DNA from: Staphylococcus pseudoxylosus
Lineage (GTDB): Bacteria > Bacillota > Bacilli > Staphylococcales > Staphylococcaceae
Assembly: GCF_003697915.1 (NCBI RefSeq)
Contig: NZ_RCVN01000008.1
Location: 1 to 64,000, forward strand
Length of the DNA: 64,000 nucleotides
Direction: 5' to 3'
Under the pieces are notes generated by a model. The model did not search any database. It saw only the letters and a program-made list of their open reading frames with translations, and was not told the DNA's origin. Position 1 is the first letter of the stretch. Every line of letters begins with the position of its first letter. Of this stretch, positions 9,015 to 18,847 are shown piece by piece. A program made the position numbers and the translations under genes.

Positions 9015-10992
9015 GACTTACAGCCTCCCTTTCTTTAATACGTGCATCACGTAAACGTTTTTCAGTTTCTGCTACTTCAGACGCTGGTATATGGTAACCA
9101 TGGTCTATTTGGAAACTACGATAAATCATAGTACCGAAGATACCTAATAAACAAATGACTGCTGGGATAATTGTTTCGAAGATAAGGAAGAATCCACCAA
9201 TAGTGAAGAAAATTCCCATCCAGAAACCAACAGGTGTGTTATTTGGCATATGAATATCAGTATAATTATGGTTATCTAAATAATGACGACCATGTTCTTT
9301 CATATCTACAAATGTGTCATAGTCATTCCAATCAGGAGTGATAGCAAAGTTGTATTTAGGTGGCATTGCGCCTGCAGTTGCCCATTCTAAAGTACGACCT
9401 AAACCATCCCAGTTATCGCCAGTAGCTTCACGTGGTGCTTTGAAGAAGCTGTATACGATACTTGCAACTAAGAACATAAAGCCTAATGCCATCATTAGGG
9501 CACCGACAGTTGAAATTACGTTTAGTAACCACCAACCATCTTCTGGCATATAAGTATATAAACGACGAGGCATACCATCTAAACCAAGAATGAATTGTGG
9601 TATGAAACAAATGTTAAATCCGATTATGAATAACCAGAAACACCATTTGTTTAATGTTTCGTTTAACTTAAATCCAGTCATCTTAGGCCACCAGAAAATT
9701 AAAGCACCTAGACAAGCAAATACAACACCAGCCACTAATGTGTAGTGGAAATGCGCTACTAAGAAGTACGTATTATGGTATTGGTAATCTGCTGCTGCCA
9801 TAGAGAGCATTACACCAGTCACACCACCTATTAAGAAGTTAGGTATGAAACCTAATGCGAATAGCATTGGTGATTCAAAGGTGATACGGCCTTGATAAAG
9901 CGTAAACAACCAGTTAAAGATTTTAACACCAGTTGGTATACCAATCAGCATGGTTGAGATTGAGAAGAATGAGTTGATTAATGCACCATTACCCATTGTG
10001 AAGAAATGGTGAACCCAAACTAAGAAACTTAAGAATGCGATACCTGCAGTTGCCCAGACCATGCTTTGATGACCGAATAGACGTTTACGTGCAAATGTCG
10101 GAATAATTTCAGAGTAAATACCAAATGCTGGCAAGATAACGATATACACTTCAGGGTGCCCCCATACCCAGAAGAAGTTAGCCCATAGCATCGGCATACC
10201 ACCATTTGCGACAGAGAAGAATGCAGTGTCGAATATTCTATCAGTCGTAAATAGTGCTAATGCAACTGTTAAAACAGGGAAAGCCAAGATAACGATTAAT
10301 GATGTGATGAAAGTAGTAACCGTGAACATTGGCATTTCCATGAATTTCATAGTTGGTGTTTTACATCTAAGTATAGTAACAAAGAAGTTAATACCGGTCA
10401 TTAATGTACCGATACCAGAAATTTGTATTGCTATTAAGTAATAGTTAACCCCAGGTCCTGGGCTGAATTCGCCTGCAAGCGGTGCATAGTTTGTCCAACC
10501 AGCTGCAGGTGAACCTCCGATTATAAATGAAAGGTTGAATAAAATCATACCTGAGAAGAATAACCAGAAACTTACGTTATTTAATACAGGGAATGCAACA
10601 TCGCGTGCACCAATTTGTAATGGTACTACGACATTCCATAAACCAAAGATGAAAGGCATTGCCATAAAGATGATCATTATTACACCGTGCGTACTAAAGA
10701 CCTCATTATAATGGTTTCCTTCTAAAAATGTGTTATCTGGAATTGCTAATTGTGTACGCATCATTAGTGCATCAATACCACCACGTACGAACATTAATAC
10801 CGCACAGATTAAGTACATCGCACCAATTTTTTTATGGTCAATAGATGTGAACCATTCTCTGTATAGATATTTCCATAATTTAAAATAACTAATTACTGCG
10901 ATCACAGCTATGACTGCAAACGGTGCACCAATTTGTGCCATCGTTATCATCCAGTTACCTTGAACGAGTAATTGATCCCATGGAAAATTCAT
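9004..10992 (-). CDS. qoxB: Quinol oxidase aa3 subunit I (QoxB), catalytic
   Basis: A 662-residue polytopic haem-copper oxidase subunit I that oxidises menaquinol, reduces O2 to water and pumps protons. Haem and CuB ligands are visible: His in [11 protein letters not shown], the active-site [15 protein letters not shown] with the His-Tyr pair, [10 protein letters not shown], and the C-terminal haem ligands in [11 protein letters not shown]. Length matches the family. The start ATG overlaps the qoxA stop by one base. Confidence 0.98.
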   Translation of the reverse strand: MNFPWDQLLVQGNWMITMAQIGAPFAVIAVIAVISYFKLWKYLYREWFTSIDHKKIGAMYLICAVLMFVRGGIDALMMRTQLAIPDNTFLEGNHYNEVFSTHGVIMIIFMAMPFIFGLWNVVVPLQIGARDVAFPVLNNVSFWLFFSGMILFNLSFIIGGSPAAGWTNYAPLAGEFSPGPGVNYYLIAIQISGIGTLMTGINFFVTILRCKTPTMKFMEMPMFTVTTFITSLIVILAFPVLTVALALFTTDRIFDTAFFSVANGGMPMLWANFFWVWGHPEVYIVILPAFGIYSEIIPTFARKRLFGHQSMVWATAGIAFLSFLVWVHHFFTMGNGALINSFFSISTMLIGIPTGVKIFNWLFTLYQGRITFESPMLFALGFIPNFLIGGVTGVMLSMAAADYQYHNTYFLVAHFHYTLVAGVVFACLGALIFWWPKMTGFKLNETLNKWCFWLFIIGFNICFIPQFILGLDGMPRRLYTYMPEDGWWLLNVISTVGALMMALGFMFLVASIVYSFFKAPREATGDNWDGLGRTLEWATAGAMPPKYNFAITPDWNDYDTFVDMKEHGRHYLDNHNYTDIHMPNNTPVGFWMGIFFTIGGFFLIFETIIPAVICLLGIFGTMIYRSFQIDHGYHIPASEVAETEKRLRDARIKEREAVSHES

Positions 10993-12113
10993 TAATGTCC
11001 ACCTCCATTTTCATGGTCTTTTTTCTCTATTTTAGATGCTTTATCATCTTTAACACCTTCAGAGATTTTTTCCATTTCATCCATATTATGTGATTCTTCA
11101 TCTTTGAATTCACTATCATATGGTTCATTATTGCCTAGAATCATGGCTTTCATTCCATGGCGTTCATAGTTTGCATTTGTGATTTGCGGCTTACGTGCAG
11201 GTTTATCTGGTTTATCTAATACATCTTCTTTAATTTCTTCAGGTGTATTAAAGTTTGGATCTTTCTGCACATAATTGTAACGATCGTAAGCATAGAAAAT
11301 ATACTCAGGATCAGCTGCAGGATCAACAAATGCTAAATGCGTACCACTGAAAGTTAAGTTTTTATTTTCAGTAGTTGGTAAAAGTTGCTTATCAAATGTA
11401 TCTTGGTCCAATACTTTTTTGCTTTGCGCATCTTTTACCCAATCCTCAAATTTACTTTGGCTTACAGAATTAACATCAAATGTTTGACGTTCGAAGCCTT
11501 CACCATTGAAGTTTGAGTTACGTCCTCTGAACGTACCTTCCTCACTAGCTGTTAATGTCCAGTCCATTGTCATACCTGTCATCGCATATTTTTGGCCACC
11601 TAATTGTGGAATCCAGAAACTTGTCATCATATCCATTGATTGGAGTTTGAAGACAACAGGGCGATCTTTCGGAATAGTTAAATGATTAACTGTTTCGATT
11701 TTTTGTTCAGGATAACTGAAGAACCACTTATAACCAGCGCTTGTCGCATAAACAACAAGTGGATCGTCTTCTTTCTGTGGTTTTTCCTCATAACTGTAAA
11801 GCGAATTAACCGTTGGGATGGCTAAAGCAATTACAATAATTACAGGAATAATAAACCAAATTGTTTCCATTAAAGAATTGTGGTGCATCTTTCCTGATTC
11901 TTTAGTATTTCCTATTCTATATTTATATAGGAAAACTGTGAATAAAATAACAACAGCGGCAATAATAACAAGCATGAAGATGATTGAATACATAATCAAA
12001 AACTTCGTATCGCTTGCCATCGGCCCTTTTGGGTTTAAAACTTCTACGTTAGAACAACCACTAAGCAAAATTAGCGAGCCAAAGAGTAGAAGCAAAGACT
12101 TAAATTTTGACAC
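10992..12113 (-). CDS. qoxA: Quinol oxidase aa3 subunit II (QoxA), lipoprotein
   Basis: A 373-residue lipoprotein with signal peptide and lipobox LLSGC (Cys20), then two membrane helices (about 38-64 and 86-106) and an outside cupredoxin-like domain. As in quinol oxidases, the CuA ligands of cytochrome c oxidases are absent. The C-terminus is charged, with acidic and Lys/His-rich runs ending HENGGGH. The start is GTG with AGGAGG 8 bases upstream; the GTG gives the right distance to the lipobox. It is the first gene of qoxABCD, and a candidate Fur box lies about 220 bases upstream. Confidence 0.96.
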   Translation of the reverse strand: MSKFKSLLLLFGSLILLSGCSNVEVLNPKGPMASDTKFLIMYSIIFMLVIIAAVVILFTVFLYKYRIGNTKESGKMHHNSLMETIWFIIPVIIVIALAIPTVNSLYSYEEKPQKEDDPLVVYATSAGYKWFFSYPEQKIETVNHLTIPKDRPVVFKLQSMDMMTSFWIPQLGGQKYAMTGMTMDWTLTASEEGTFRGRNSNFNGEGFERQTFDVNSVSQSKFEDWVKDAQSKKVLDQDTFDKQLLPTTENKNLTFSGTHLAFVDPAADPEYIFYAYDRYNYVQKDPNFNTPEEIKEDVLDKPDKPARKPQITNANYERHGMKAMILGNNEPYDSEFKDEESHNMDEMEKISEGVKDDKASKIEKKDHENGGGH

Positions 12114-12218
12114 TTTTTTGACCTCCTAATACTACAAATGTAGGGCTTACCATCAATTTTAAGATATTACGCAATATTTACAAGTGTTTGTGCGAAAAAA
12201 AATATTGTAAAATTAAAA

Positions 12219-12252
12219 GAAACCCAACAAACTCAACGTCTGGTGGGCTTTC
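12219..12252 (-). terminator. Terminator downstream of the DUF5011 gene
   Basis: On the minus strand GAAAGCCCACCA faces TGTTGGGTTTC and is followed by a T-rich stretch. It separates the small secreted-protein gene from qoxA. Confidence 0.65.
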
Positions 12253-12332
12253 AAAGATTTGTTAAAATTATGTGTACATTTTGTGAAAAGTGTCATATTT
12301 AAGACAATAAACCAAAATCACACACAAAATAG

Positions 12333-12347
12333 TGATAAACATTATCA
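12333..12347. promoter_or_regulatory. Candidate Fur box upstream of qoxA
   Basis: The sequence TGATAAACATTATCA matches the 7-1-7 Fur consensus TGATAATNATTATCA at all but one defined position. It lies between the DUF5011 gene stop and qoxA, about 220 bases before the qoxA start. The promoter it would control is not identified. Confidence 0.45.
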
Positions 12348-12378
12348 TTTAGGGGGTATATGTATTAAATTTATAAAA

Positions 12379-12696
12379 TTATTTTACTTCTATATAACGA
12401 ATAGATTTATTAGTTGCGCCATCTGAATCTTCAACTTTATATTCAATCTTATATTTACCAGTTTTTTCAGTATTAATATTACCGTCAACTGTGATTTTAT
12501 GTGTCAGATCTCCATCTTCTTTATCATAAGCACGCACGCCGTTTAAAATATTGTAGTCGTCGCCTTTATCGATAATGGTATCATTAATCCCTTTAAGTTC
12601 TGGAATTGAATTGTCAGTAGCTTCTGCGCTTAAATTAGGTGATACAAGCGTAGCAGATACACCTAATGCAGACAAAGATTGTATTAATTTATTCAT
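12379..12696 (-). CDS. Small secreted DUF5011 (Ig-like) domain protein
   Basis: A 105-residue exported protein. A signal peptide (about 1-26, ending SAEA) precedes a single bacterial Ig-like DUF5011 repeat with the typical D-T-I-I-D-K-G then VRAYDKEDGDLTHKITVDG and GKYKIEYKVEDSDGATN. Such domains are usually found in wall or carbohydrate-binding proteins, and the S. aureus counterpart between qox and folD has been labelled chitinase-like only because of this repeat. There is no catalytic domain and no LPXTG motif. GGAGG precedes the start. Function is unknown. Confidence 0.8.
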   Translation of the reverse strand: MNKLIQSLSALGVSATLVSPNLSAEATDNSIPELKGINDTIIDKGDDYNILNGVRAYDKEDGDLTHKITVDGNINTEKTGKYKIEYKVEDSDGATNKSIRYIEVK

Positions 12697-12844
12697 TACG
12701 TAACCTCCGAACGCAAAACATTAATTTTATTAAATCTTACTATACTTTAATTTGCTATATTATACATCATACTATAGTCCTAATATATCTTATTTCTATA
12801 AATTTCATTGTAATTTCCGGTTAAAAGTATGTAAATTGAACTTT

Positions 12845-12862
12845 TTGTGAATTTTATCACAA
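12845..12862. promoter_or_regulatory. Rex-type operator upstream of hmp
   Basis: TTGTGA-N6-TCACAA is an 18-bp palindrome identical in form to the Rex (NADH-sensing repressor) consensus. One more base on each side extends the dyad to 11-base flanks with T and A. It lies about 77 bases before the hmp start. Confidence 0.7.
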
Positions 12863-12938
12863 AAGTCTTTTGTAACATCTAATTTTGTAATAAGATAAAA
12901 ATGCAAAAAGCAATAAAATAAAATTAGGGGTGGATTAA

Positions 12939-14084
12939 ATGTTGAATGAAAAAGAACGAGATATAATTAAAGAGACGGTTCCTGTATTACAACAAAAGGG
13001 AGAAGAAATCACTTCGTATTTTTATAATAGAATGTTTACGAGACATCCTGAGTTGAAAAATATGTTCAATCAGACCAATCAGAAAAAAGGTTTGCAATCT
13101 ACTGCGTTAGCACAAAGTGTATTAGCTGCTGCAGTTAATATTGATGATTTAACGCGCATCATGCCAGTTGTTAAAGAAATTGCTTATAAACACTGTGCGC
13201 TACAAGTACCAGAAGCTGGGTATGATATAGTAGGGGAAAATTTATTGGCAGCTATTCAAAATGTATTAGACTTACCAGAAGATGATGTGATTATTGCTAC
13301 GTGGGCGAAAGCATACGGTGAAATAGCTTCCGTATTTATTAATGTAGAAAAAGAAATTTATAACGATATGGCTTGGGACGGCTTTAAACCTTTTGAAATT
13401 ACTCATATAGAGGCAATAACTTCAGATATAAAAATGTTTACTGTTAAGTCAGATGAATATGACCTAAGTAAATTTGAGGCTGGACAATATATTACTGTAG
13501 ATGTAGAAAGTGATAAATTGGAATATCGTGCCAAACGTCACTATTCAATTATTGAAGGTGACAAACATACATTAACTTTTGCAGTGAAGAGAGATGTGAC
13601 AGATTCACACGAGGGAGAAGTATCAACCATTTTACATGATGAGATGGAAGTCGGTCGTACGATAGATTTATCTGCTCCTGTAGGAGGATTTGGAATAGTA
13701 AATGACATAGCGCCTCAGTTGTTTATCGGTTCAGGTATCGGTGTAACGCCATTAATTCCAATGTTTAATGACATTGCAAAATCAAATGTAAAAGTAGATT
13801 TTATTCAAAATGTTGAAAGTGTACAAGAAATACCTTTTAACAGTAGAATAGAACACATTGCAAATAATAGTGATAATGCGTCGTATATTATTCACGATAA
13901 ACAAAAAAGTGGATATATGGACGCAACATATCTAAGTCAGTTTATTTCAACAGATACTGAAATTTACGTTTGTGGCGGCGTTAAATTCCTTCAATCAATT
14001 ATTACTACATTAAAAGAAATCGGTATTGAAACACAACGTATACATTTCGAATCATTTATTCCTAGATTAAGTGTGGGCGTTTAA
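12939..14084 (+). CDS. hmp: Flavohaemoglobin (nitric oxide dioxygenase)
   Basis: A 381-residue cytosolic enzyme that oxidises NO to nitrate using O2, FAD and NAD(P)H. The globin domain (about 1-140) has Tyr29, Gln48 and the proximal haem ligand His85 in YKHCALQV. The reductase domain follows, with FAD motif RHYSI, the nucleotide loop GSGIGVTPLIP and a C-terminal VCGG. Length is slightly below the usual 390-400 but no domain is missing. AGGGGTGG lies upstream. A perfect Rex site in the promoter region suggests induction when NADH/NAD+ is high, i.e. oxygen limitation. Confidence 0.95.
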   Translation: MLNEKERDIIKETVPVLQQKGEEITSYFYNRMFTRHPELKNMFNQTNQKKGLQSTALAQSVLAAAVNIDDLTRIMPVVKEIAYKHCALQVPEAGYDIVGENLLAAIQNVLDLPEDDVIIATWAKAYGEIASVFINVEKEIYNDMAWDGFKPFEITHIEAITSDIKMFTVKSDEYDLSKFEAGQYITVDVESDKLEYRAKRHYSIIEGDKHTLTFAVKRDVTDSHEGEVSTILHDEMEVGRTIDLSAPVGGFGIVNDIAPQLFIGSGIGVTPLIPMFNDIAKSNVKVDFIQNVESVQEIPFNSRIEHIANNSDNASYIIHDKQKSGYMDATYLSQFISTDTEIYVCGGVKFLQSIITTLKEIGIETQRIHFESFIPRLSVGV

Positions 14085-14141
14085 CTGTAAACAATTGCTC
14101 CCTTTACTGATGAAAAATACCTTTATCAGTTTTAAAAAAAT

Positions 14142-14172
14142 ATGAGAGCTAGCTTATGTGGCTAGCTCTCAT
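14142..14172 (+). terminator. Terminator of hmp
   Basis: Perfect 12-bp arms ATGAGAGCTAGC and GCTAGCTCTCAT enclose a 7-base loop, followed by a moderately T-rich run. Confidence 0.75.
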
Positions 14173-14289
14173 TTATATTTATAATCTTATTGTTTTAATT
14201 GTATATAGATTACCAAAGGATTATGTGGTCTGATCCTGTAGTTTGCTCATTATTTATCTGGATTTCGTATGTCGTAAAAATCATAAAAC

Positions 14290-14338
14290 AAATAAACGTC
14301 AATTTCTAAATGATTCCAATAGAAATTGACGTTTATTT
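14290..14338. repeat. Perfect 19-bp inverted repeat with 11-base loop (terminator-like)
   Basis: The arms AAATAAACGTCAATTTCTA and TAGAAATTGACGTTTATTT are perfectly complementary. A close relative with the same 11-base loop size occurs at 58323-58363, so this is an intergenic repeat family. It may also terminate folD transcripts. Confidence 0.75.
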
Positions 14339-14549
14339 TATAGGTAGAAAACGCTTAATGTTTTAACCTCGTAGTTTTTGTATTAGCAATAGTAGAAAGT
14401 CAAGGTAAGGCGAGTGAACGCGTTTATTACAAGTACTTGACAATTAGTCATTATTGCTACTGCAGTGCGTTTGTTCATCTTGTTTTAATATGAGAATACA
14501 TACTGCTATTCTAAACTCATTAAGCGCTGAACAGTCGTTATTTATTCGA

Positions 14550-15407
14550 CTATTCTATGCCTCTACGCATTTTTTCGGCTATAAGTGTATTATTTAATAC
14601 CATAGTAATTGTCATTGGACCAACGCCACCTGGAACTGGTGTAATTGCGCCTGCGACTTCTTTAACTTCATCATAAGCGATATCACCTTTTAATTTACCA
14701 TTTTCATCCGGTGTATTACCGACATCTATTACAACGGCACCTTCTTTAACGTCGTCTTTAGTTACTAGGCCTGGACGTCCGACTGCACTTACAATAATAT
14801 CAGCATTTTTTAAATGGCTATGCATATCTTTTGTTCTAGAATGTAAGATTGTAACAGTTGCGTTTTTTTGAAGTAATAATTTAGAAACAGGTTGACCTAC
14901 AATATGACTTCTGCCAATTACAACGGCATCTTTACCTTCTAATTCAATATCAGCATGATTTAGAAGTTCCATGATTCCAAGTGGTGTACATGGTACAAAT
15001 GTTTGTTGGTCAATATATAACTTACCGATGTTTTCTGGATGAAAACCATCCACATCTTTAACAGGATTTATAGATTCCAATATTTTTTGTTCGCTTACTT
15101 GTTCAGGTAATGGCACTTGAACTAATATACCACTAACACTATCATCTTCGTTTAAGCGTTTAAGTTCTTGCAATACCTCTTCTTCAGAAGTTGACTCATC
15201 TAAATGTACAATTTCAGAAATCATACCAATTTTTTCAGCAGCTTTCTTTTTTGAATTGACATAACTTTGGCTAGCACCATCATTACCCACTAAAATCACA
15301 GATAATTTAGGTGTGTAACCTTTAGATTGTAAAGCTTCAACTTGATCTTTGAGCCCTTGTCTGTAATCTTTAGCAATTTGTTTTCCATCTAAAATCTTTG
15401 CAACCAT
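14550..15407 (-). CDS. folD: Methylenetetrahydrofolate dehydrogenase / cyclohydrolase FolD
   Basis: A 285-residue cytosolic bifunctional enzyme that makes 10-formyl-THF, the one-carbon donor for two purine steps encoded next door. Signatures are [14 protein letters not shown] with the catalytic Lys, [17 protein letters not shown], the NADP loop [14 protein letters not shown] and the C-terminal [10 protein letters not shown]. Length is typical. AAGGAGG lies upstream. It diverges from purE across a region with PurR-type boxes, so shared purine control is likely. Confidence 0.97.
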   Translation of the reverse strand: MVAKILDGKQIAKDYRQGLKDQVEALQSKGYTPKLSVILVGNDGASQSYVNSKKKAAEKIGMISEIVHLDESTSEEEVLQELKRLNEDDSVSGILVQVPLPEQVSEQKILESINPVKDVDGFHPENIGKLYIDQQTFVPCTPLGIMELLNHADIELEGKDAVVIGRSHIVGQPVSKLLLQKNATVTILHSRTKDMHSHLKNADIIVSAVGRPGLVTKDDVKEGAVVIDVGNTPDENGKLKGDIAYDEVKEVAGAITPVPGGVGPMTITMVLNNTLIAEKMRRGIE

Positions 15408-15474
15408 AAAAATCCTCCTTGTATGTATGAACTTTACTTAACATTAACATAAAAACGACAGCGATTAACAACCA

Positions 15475-15518
15475 AAAGACGTAAATTATTAAATTTTTTG
15501 CATTTAAAGTTCGATTTT
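15475..15518. promoter_or_regulatory. Candidate PurR operator (two PurBox-like sites) between folD and purE
   Basis: At 15506-15518 the minus strand reads AAAATCGAACTTT, one mismatch from the Bacillus PurBox AWWWCCGAACWWT. A weaker box in the opposite orientation is at 15475-15487, 18 bases away. This inverted-pair arrangement is that of PurR operators. It abuts the purE -35 element. Confidence 0.55.
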
Positions 15519-15521
15519 TGA

Positions 15522-15550
15522 TTGAAAAAGCATGGTTTAATTGTTATGCT
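15522..15550 (+). promoter_or_regulatory. purE operon promoter
   Basis: TTGAAA (-35), a 17-base spacer and TATGCT (-10) preceded by TGT, giving an extended -10. It lies 60 bases upstream of the purE start and directly downstream of the PurBox-like site. Confidence 0.65.
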
Positions 15551-15609
15551 ATATCTGTAATATACATCTAATAGTAGTAACATTTCAAATTTCTGAAAGG
15601 GTGTTCGTT

Positions 15610-16092
15610 TTGAAAGTGGTAGTCATAATGGGTAGTTCGTCAGATTGGGAAACAATGAAAGAAAGTTGTTCTATGTTAGACCAATTGGAAATTCCGTATG
15701 ATAAGAAAGTTGTTTCAGCACATCGTACGCCACAATTAATGGTTGATTTTTCTAAAGAAGCAAGAGCGAATGGTTATGATGTCATAATTGCAGGTGCAGG
15801 TGGCGCCGCTCATTTACCAGGTATGGTTGCATCGATGACAACATTACCAGTAATTGGTGTACCAATTGAGTCAAAAAGTTTAAAAGGCTTAGATTCGTTA
15901 TTATCAATTGTCCAAATGCCAGGAGGCATTCCTGTTGCGACTACAGCTATAGGTAAAGCTGGTGCTAAAAATGCAGGTGTATTAGCTGCAAGAATACTAA
16001 GTATTGGTAATCAATCAATCCAAAAGAATTTGGAAAATTATGAAAAATCATTGGTTCAGAAAGTGAGTGAAATGCAAGATGAACTTCAATAA
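15610..16092 (+). CDS. purE: N5-carboxyaminoimidazole ribonucleotide mutase PurE
   Basis: A 160-residue class I PurE that converts N5-CAIR to CAIR, working with PurK. MGSSSDW, SAHRTP and [12 protein letters not shown] mark the substrate site. The start is most likely TTG at 15610 with AAAGGGTG about 7 bases upstream, which gives exactly the S. aureus length. An in-frame GTG at 15601 is too close to the ribosome-binding site, and longer starts lie in the promoter. It is the first gene of an eleven-gene purine operon. Confidence 0.95.
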   Translation: MKVVVIMGSSSDWETMKESCSMLDQLEIPYDKKVVSAHRTPQLMVDFSKEARANGYDVIIAGAGGAAHLPGMVASMTTLPVIGVPIESKSLKGLDSLLSIVQMPGGIPVATTAIGKAGAKNAGVLAARILSIGNQSIQKNLENYEKSLVQKVSEMQDELQ

Positions 16093-17212
16093 ATTAAAGT
16101 TCGGTTCGACAATCGGCATTATTGGTGGCGGTCAGTTAGGAAAGATGATGGCACAATCAGCTCAAAAGATGGGGTATAAAGTAATCGTGCTCGATCCTGA
16201 CAAATCATGCCCATGCCAACATGTCGCACATGAATTTATCAATGCTGACTATGATGATCAAGAAGCGTTGGAACAACTAGGTGAGTTATCTGATGTCATC
16301 ACTTATGAATTTGAAAATATATCAGCAAATCAATTAAAGACACTTGTCTCAAAATATAATATTCCTCAAGGGTATCAAGCTATACAACTACTTCAGGACC
16401 GATTGACTGAAAAGCAAACATTACAAGATGCAAATTGCAAAATTGCATCATTTGTACAATTATCCAAGCCGGATGATTTGGACATTGCAATAGAAACAAT
16501 CGGTTATCCTTTTATCGTGAAAACAAGATTTGGTGGCTATGATGGTAAAGGTCAAATATTAGTTAATTCAACATCAGACATAGATGAAGCAATGACACTT
16601 GTAGAAAAACAAGAATGTGTTGCTGAACAATATTTGCAATTAGAGAAAGAAGTATCTCTAACAGTAACCATTGGTAGTGATAATCAGATCACATATTTTC
16701 CACTGCAAGAAAATGAACATCAGAATCAAATTCTCTTTAAAACAGTCGTACCTGCACGTACAGAACATGAAAAAGAAGCAGAAGCTAGAAATGAAGTTGA
16801 TAAAATAACCAAAAAAATACATTTCGTAGGTACTTTTACTGTGGAGTTCTTTATAGATGGTGACAATCGTTTATACGTAAATGAAATCGCACCTAGACCA
16901 CATAATTCTGGTCATTACTCAATAGAAGCCTGTGATTTTTCACAATTTGATACACATATCTTAGCGATTACTGGCCAAAAATTACCAAAACAAATTGAAT
17001 TGTTAAAACCCGCAATCATGATGAATTTATTAGGTAAAGATTTAGATTTATTAGAGGATCAATTTAGCGAGCATGCTGAATGGCATGTACATATATATGG
17101 TAAAACATCTAGAAAATCAAATAGAAAAATGGGCCATTTAACAGTGTTGACTACTGACATAAATAGATGTGAACAAACGCTACTTGGTAAATTTGAAGGG
17201 AGATCTGAATAA
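16079..17212 (+). CDS. purK: N5-carboxyaminoimidazole ribonucleotide synthase PurK
   Basis: A 377-residue ATP-grasp enzyme that carboxylates AIR with bicarbonate and [15 protein letters not shown] opens the N-terminal domain, followed by [12 protein letters not shown] and the [21 protein letters not shown]-grasp signatures. The start at ATG 16079 (MNFNKLKFG) overlaps the end of purE by 14 bases. A longer frame beginning 12 bases earlier has no separate support. Confidence 0.96.
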   Translation: MNFNKLKFGSTIGIIGGGQLGKMMAQSAQKMGYKVIVLDPDKSCPCQHVAHEFINADYDDQEALEQLGELSDVITYEFENISANQLKTLVSKYNIPQGYQAIQLLQDRLTEKQTLQDANCKIASFVQLSKPDDLDIAIETIGYPFIVKTRFGGYDGKGQILVNSTSDIDEAMTLVEKQECVAEQYLQLEKEVSLTVTIGSDNQITYFPLQENEHQNQILFKTVVPARTEHEKEAEARNEVDKITKKIHFVGTFTVEFFIDGDNRLYVNEIAPRPHNSGHYSIEACDFSQFDTHILAITGQKLPKQIELLKPAIMMNLLGKDLDLLEDQFSEHAEWHVHIYGKTSRKSNRKMGHLTVLTTDINRCEQTLLGKFEGRSE

Positions 17213-17913
17213 TGTCTTTATTATATGAAGGTAAAGCAAAAAGAATATTTTCAACTGGTGAAAATGATGTATTACGCGTTGAATATAAAGATGAAGTTAC
17301 TGCAGGAAATGGTGCTAAAAAAGATTTAATAGAAGGTAAAGGACGTTTAAATAACCAAATCACTTCTCGCATTTTTAATTACTTAAAAGAAAAAGGCGTG
17401 AAAAGCCATTTTATCGAGCAGATATCTGAAACGGAACAACTAGTACAATCCGTTGAAATTATACCTTTAGAAGTAGTGGTAAGGAATATTGCTGCAGGAT
17501 CTATAACTAAAAGACTTGGTTTTGATAAAGGACATGAATTTGACGAACCACTTGTTGAGTTTTTCTATAAAAATGATGACCTAAACGATCCGTTAATAAC
17601 TGAAGATCATATTAAGTTACTACATTTAGCTGAAGATAACGAAATTAATACATTAAAAGAAGCGGCAAAGGAAGTAAATGCAGAATTAGTTCAATTGATG
17701 AATGAAATGAACTTAAGATTAGTAGATTTCAAAATAGAGTTTGGCCGTACAAATGATGGACAAATTTTACTCGCTGATGAAATTTCTCCTGATACATGCC
17801 GTATTTGGGATAAAGATAGCGATACAAATTTTGATAAAGATGTATATAGAGAAGATAGAGGATCAATCATTGAAACATATCAAACTTTTTTAAATAAACT
17901 GGAGGCTTTATAA
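17212..17913 (+). CDS. purC: SAICAR synthase PurC
   Basis: A 233-residue enzyme that joins aspartate to CAIR using ATP. Signatures are YEGKAKRIF near the start, [13 protein letters not shown], and [21 protein letters not shown]. Its ATG overlaps the purK stop by one base (TAATG), with GGGAG upstream, implying coupled translation. Confidence 0.97.
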   Translation: MSLLYEGKAKRIFSTGENDVLRVEYKDEVTAGNGAKKDLIEGKGRLNNQITSRIFNYLKEKGVKSHFIEQISETEQLVQSVEIIPLEVVVRNIAAGSITKRLGFDKGHEFDEPLVEFFYKNDDLNDPLITEDHIKLLHLAEDNEINTLKEAAKEVNAELVQLMNEMNLRLVDFKIEFGRTNDGQILLADEISPDTCRIWDKDSDTNFDKDVYREDRGSIIETYQTFLNKLEAL

Positions 17914-17915
17914 AA

Positions 17916-18176
17916 ATGAAAACAATTGAATTACACATCACATTACAACCACAAGTATTAGATACACAAGGACAAACATTAAACCGTGCAGTTCACGATT
18001 TAGGCTATAAACAAGTTAACGATATCCGTGTTGGAAAAGTTTTATATATGACAGTAGATGAAGCTACAGATGCTGAAGTACACAATGTGGTTACGACATT
18101 AAGTGAAAAACTATTTGCTAATACTGTCATTGAAGAATATAGCTATAAAGTATTGGAAGAAGGAGAGAAAGCATAA
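17916..18176 (+). CDS. purS: FGAM synthase subunit PurS
   Basis: An 86-residue small subunit that bridges PurL and PurQ in the three-part formylglycinamidine ribonucleotide synthase of Gram-positive bacteria. The pattern [20 protein letters not shown] is typical. It sits between purC and purQ as usual and its stop overlaps the purQ start. Confidence 0.96.
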   Translation: MKTIELHITLQPQVLDTQGQTLNRAVHDLGYKQVNDIRVGKVLYMTVDEATDAEVHNVVTTLSEKLFANTVIEEYSYKVLEEGEKA

Positions 18177-18847
18177 TGAAATTTGCAGTGCTAAAATTTC
18201 CAGGCTCCAATTGTGATAGAGATATGTATAATGCGGCTATAAAGTCTGGTGTACAAGCAGAATATGTTGATTATCGAAATACTTCTTTAGATGGTTTTGA
18301 TGGCGTGTTAATTCCAGGAGGTTTCTCATTTGGTGATTATTTACGTTCAGGTGCAATGGCTAGTGTGGCACCGATTACTGAAGAAGTGAAAAGATTTGCT
18401 TCAGAAGGTAAACCAGTATTAGGAGTTTGTAATGGATTTCAGATATTAACAGAAATAGGACTATTACCTGGTGCGTTATTACATAATGATTCGCACTTGT
18501 TTGTCAGTCGTAATGAGTCTTTAAGAGTTGTTAATAATCAAACAGCATTTACAAATTTATATGATGAAAATGAAGTGGTAGTTTACCCAGTTGCACATGG
18601 TGAAGGACACTACTACTGCACGCCGGAAACATACAAAGCTTTAGATCAAAACAATCAAATTATTTTAAAATATGTTGATAACCCAAATGGTTCATTTAAT
18701 GATATTGCCGGTATTGTAAATGAACAGGGAAATGTTTGTGGTATGATGCCACACCCAGAACGCGCAATTGAATCCATTTTAGGTACTGACAGTGGTGTGA
18801 AGTTATTTGAAGCGATGGTAAATAGTTGGAGGGAACAAAATGTCTAA
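18176..18847 (+). CDS. purQ: FGAM synthase glutaminase subunit PurQ
   Basis: A 223-residue class I glutamine amidotransferase that supplies ammonia to PurL. The nucleophile Cys is in GVCNGFQIL and the catalytic His-Glu in MMPHPERA. The start overlaps purS by one base and the end overlaps purL by 8 bases, consistent with a stoichiometric PurS-Q-L complex. Confidence 0.97.
   Translation: MKFAVLKFPGSNCDRDMYNAAIKSGVQAEYVDYRNTSLDGFDGVLIPGGFSFGDYLRSGAMASVAPITEEVKRFASEGKPVLGVCNGFQILTEIGLLPGALLHNDSHLFVSRNESLRVVNNQTAFTNLYDENEVVVYPVAHGEGHYYCTPETYKALDQNNQIILKYVDNPNGSFNDIAGIVNEQGNVCGMMPHPERAIESILGTDSGVKLFEAMVNSWREQNV

Larger units (their letters stand above)
14085..14549. other. Structured gene-free region between hmp and folD
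   Basis: No credible ORF. It holds the hmp terminator at 14142-14172, a perfect 19-bp inverted repeat at 14290-14338, and an imperfect nested inverted repeat at 14384-14459 (TAGCAATA...GTCAAG against CTTGAC...TATTGCTA). The last could be a structured RNA or an old mobile-element remnant. No gene is claimed. Confidence 0.55.

Noticed and set aside
12281..12298. A Rex-like half-site upstream of qoxA
   Set aside because: Only the left half (TTGTGA) is good; the right half TCATAT matches three of six positions.
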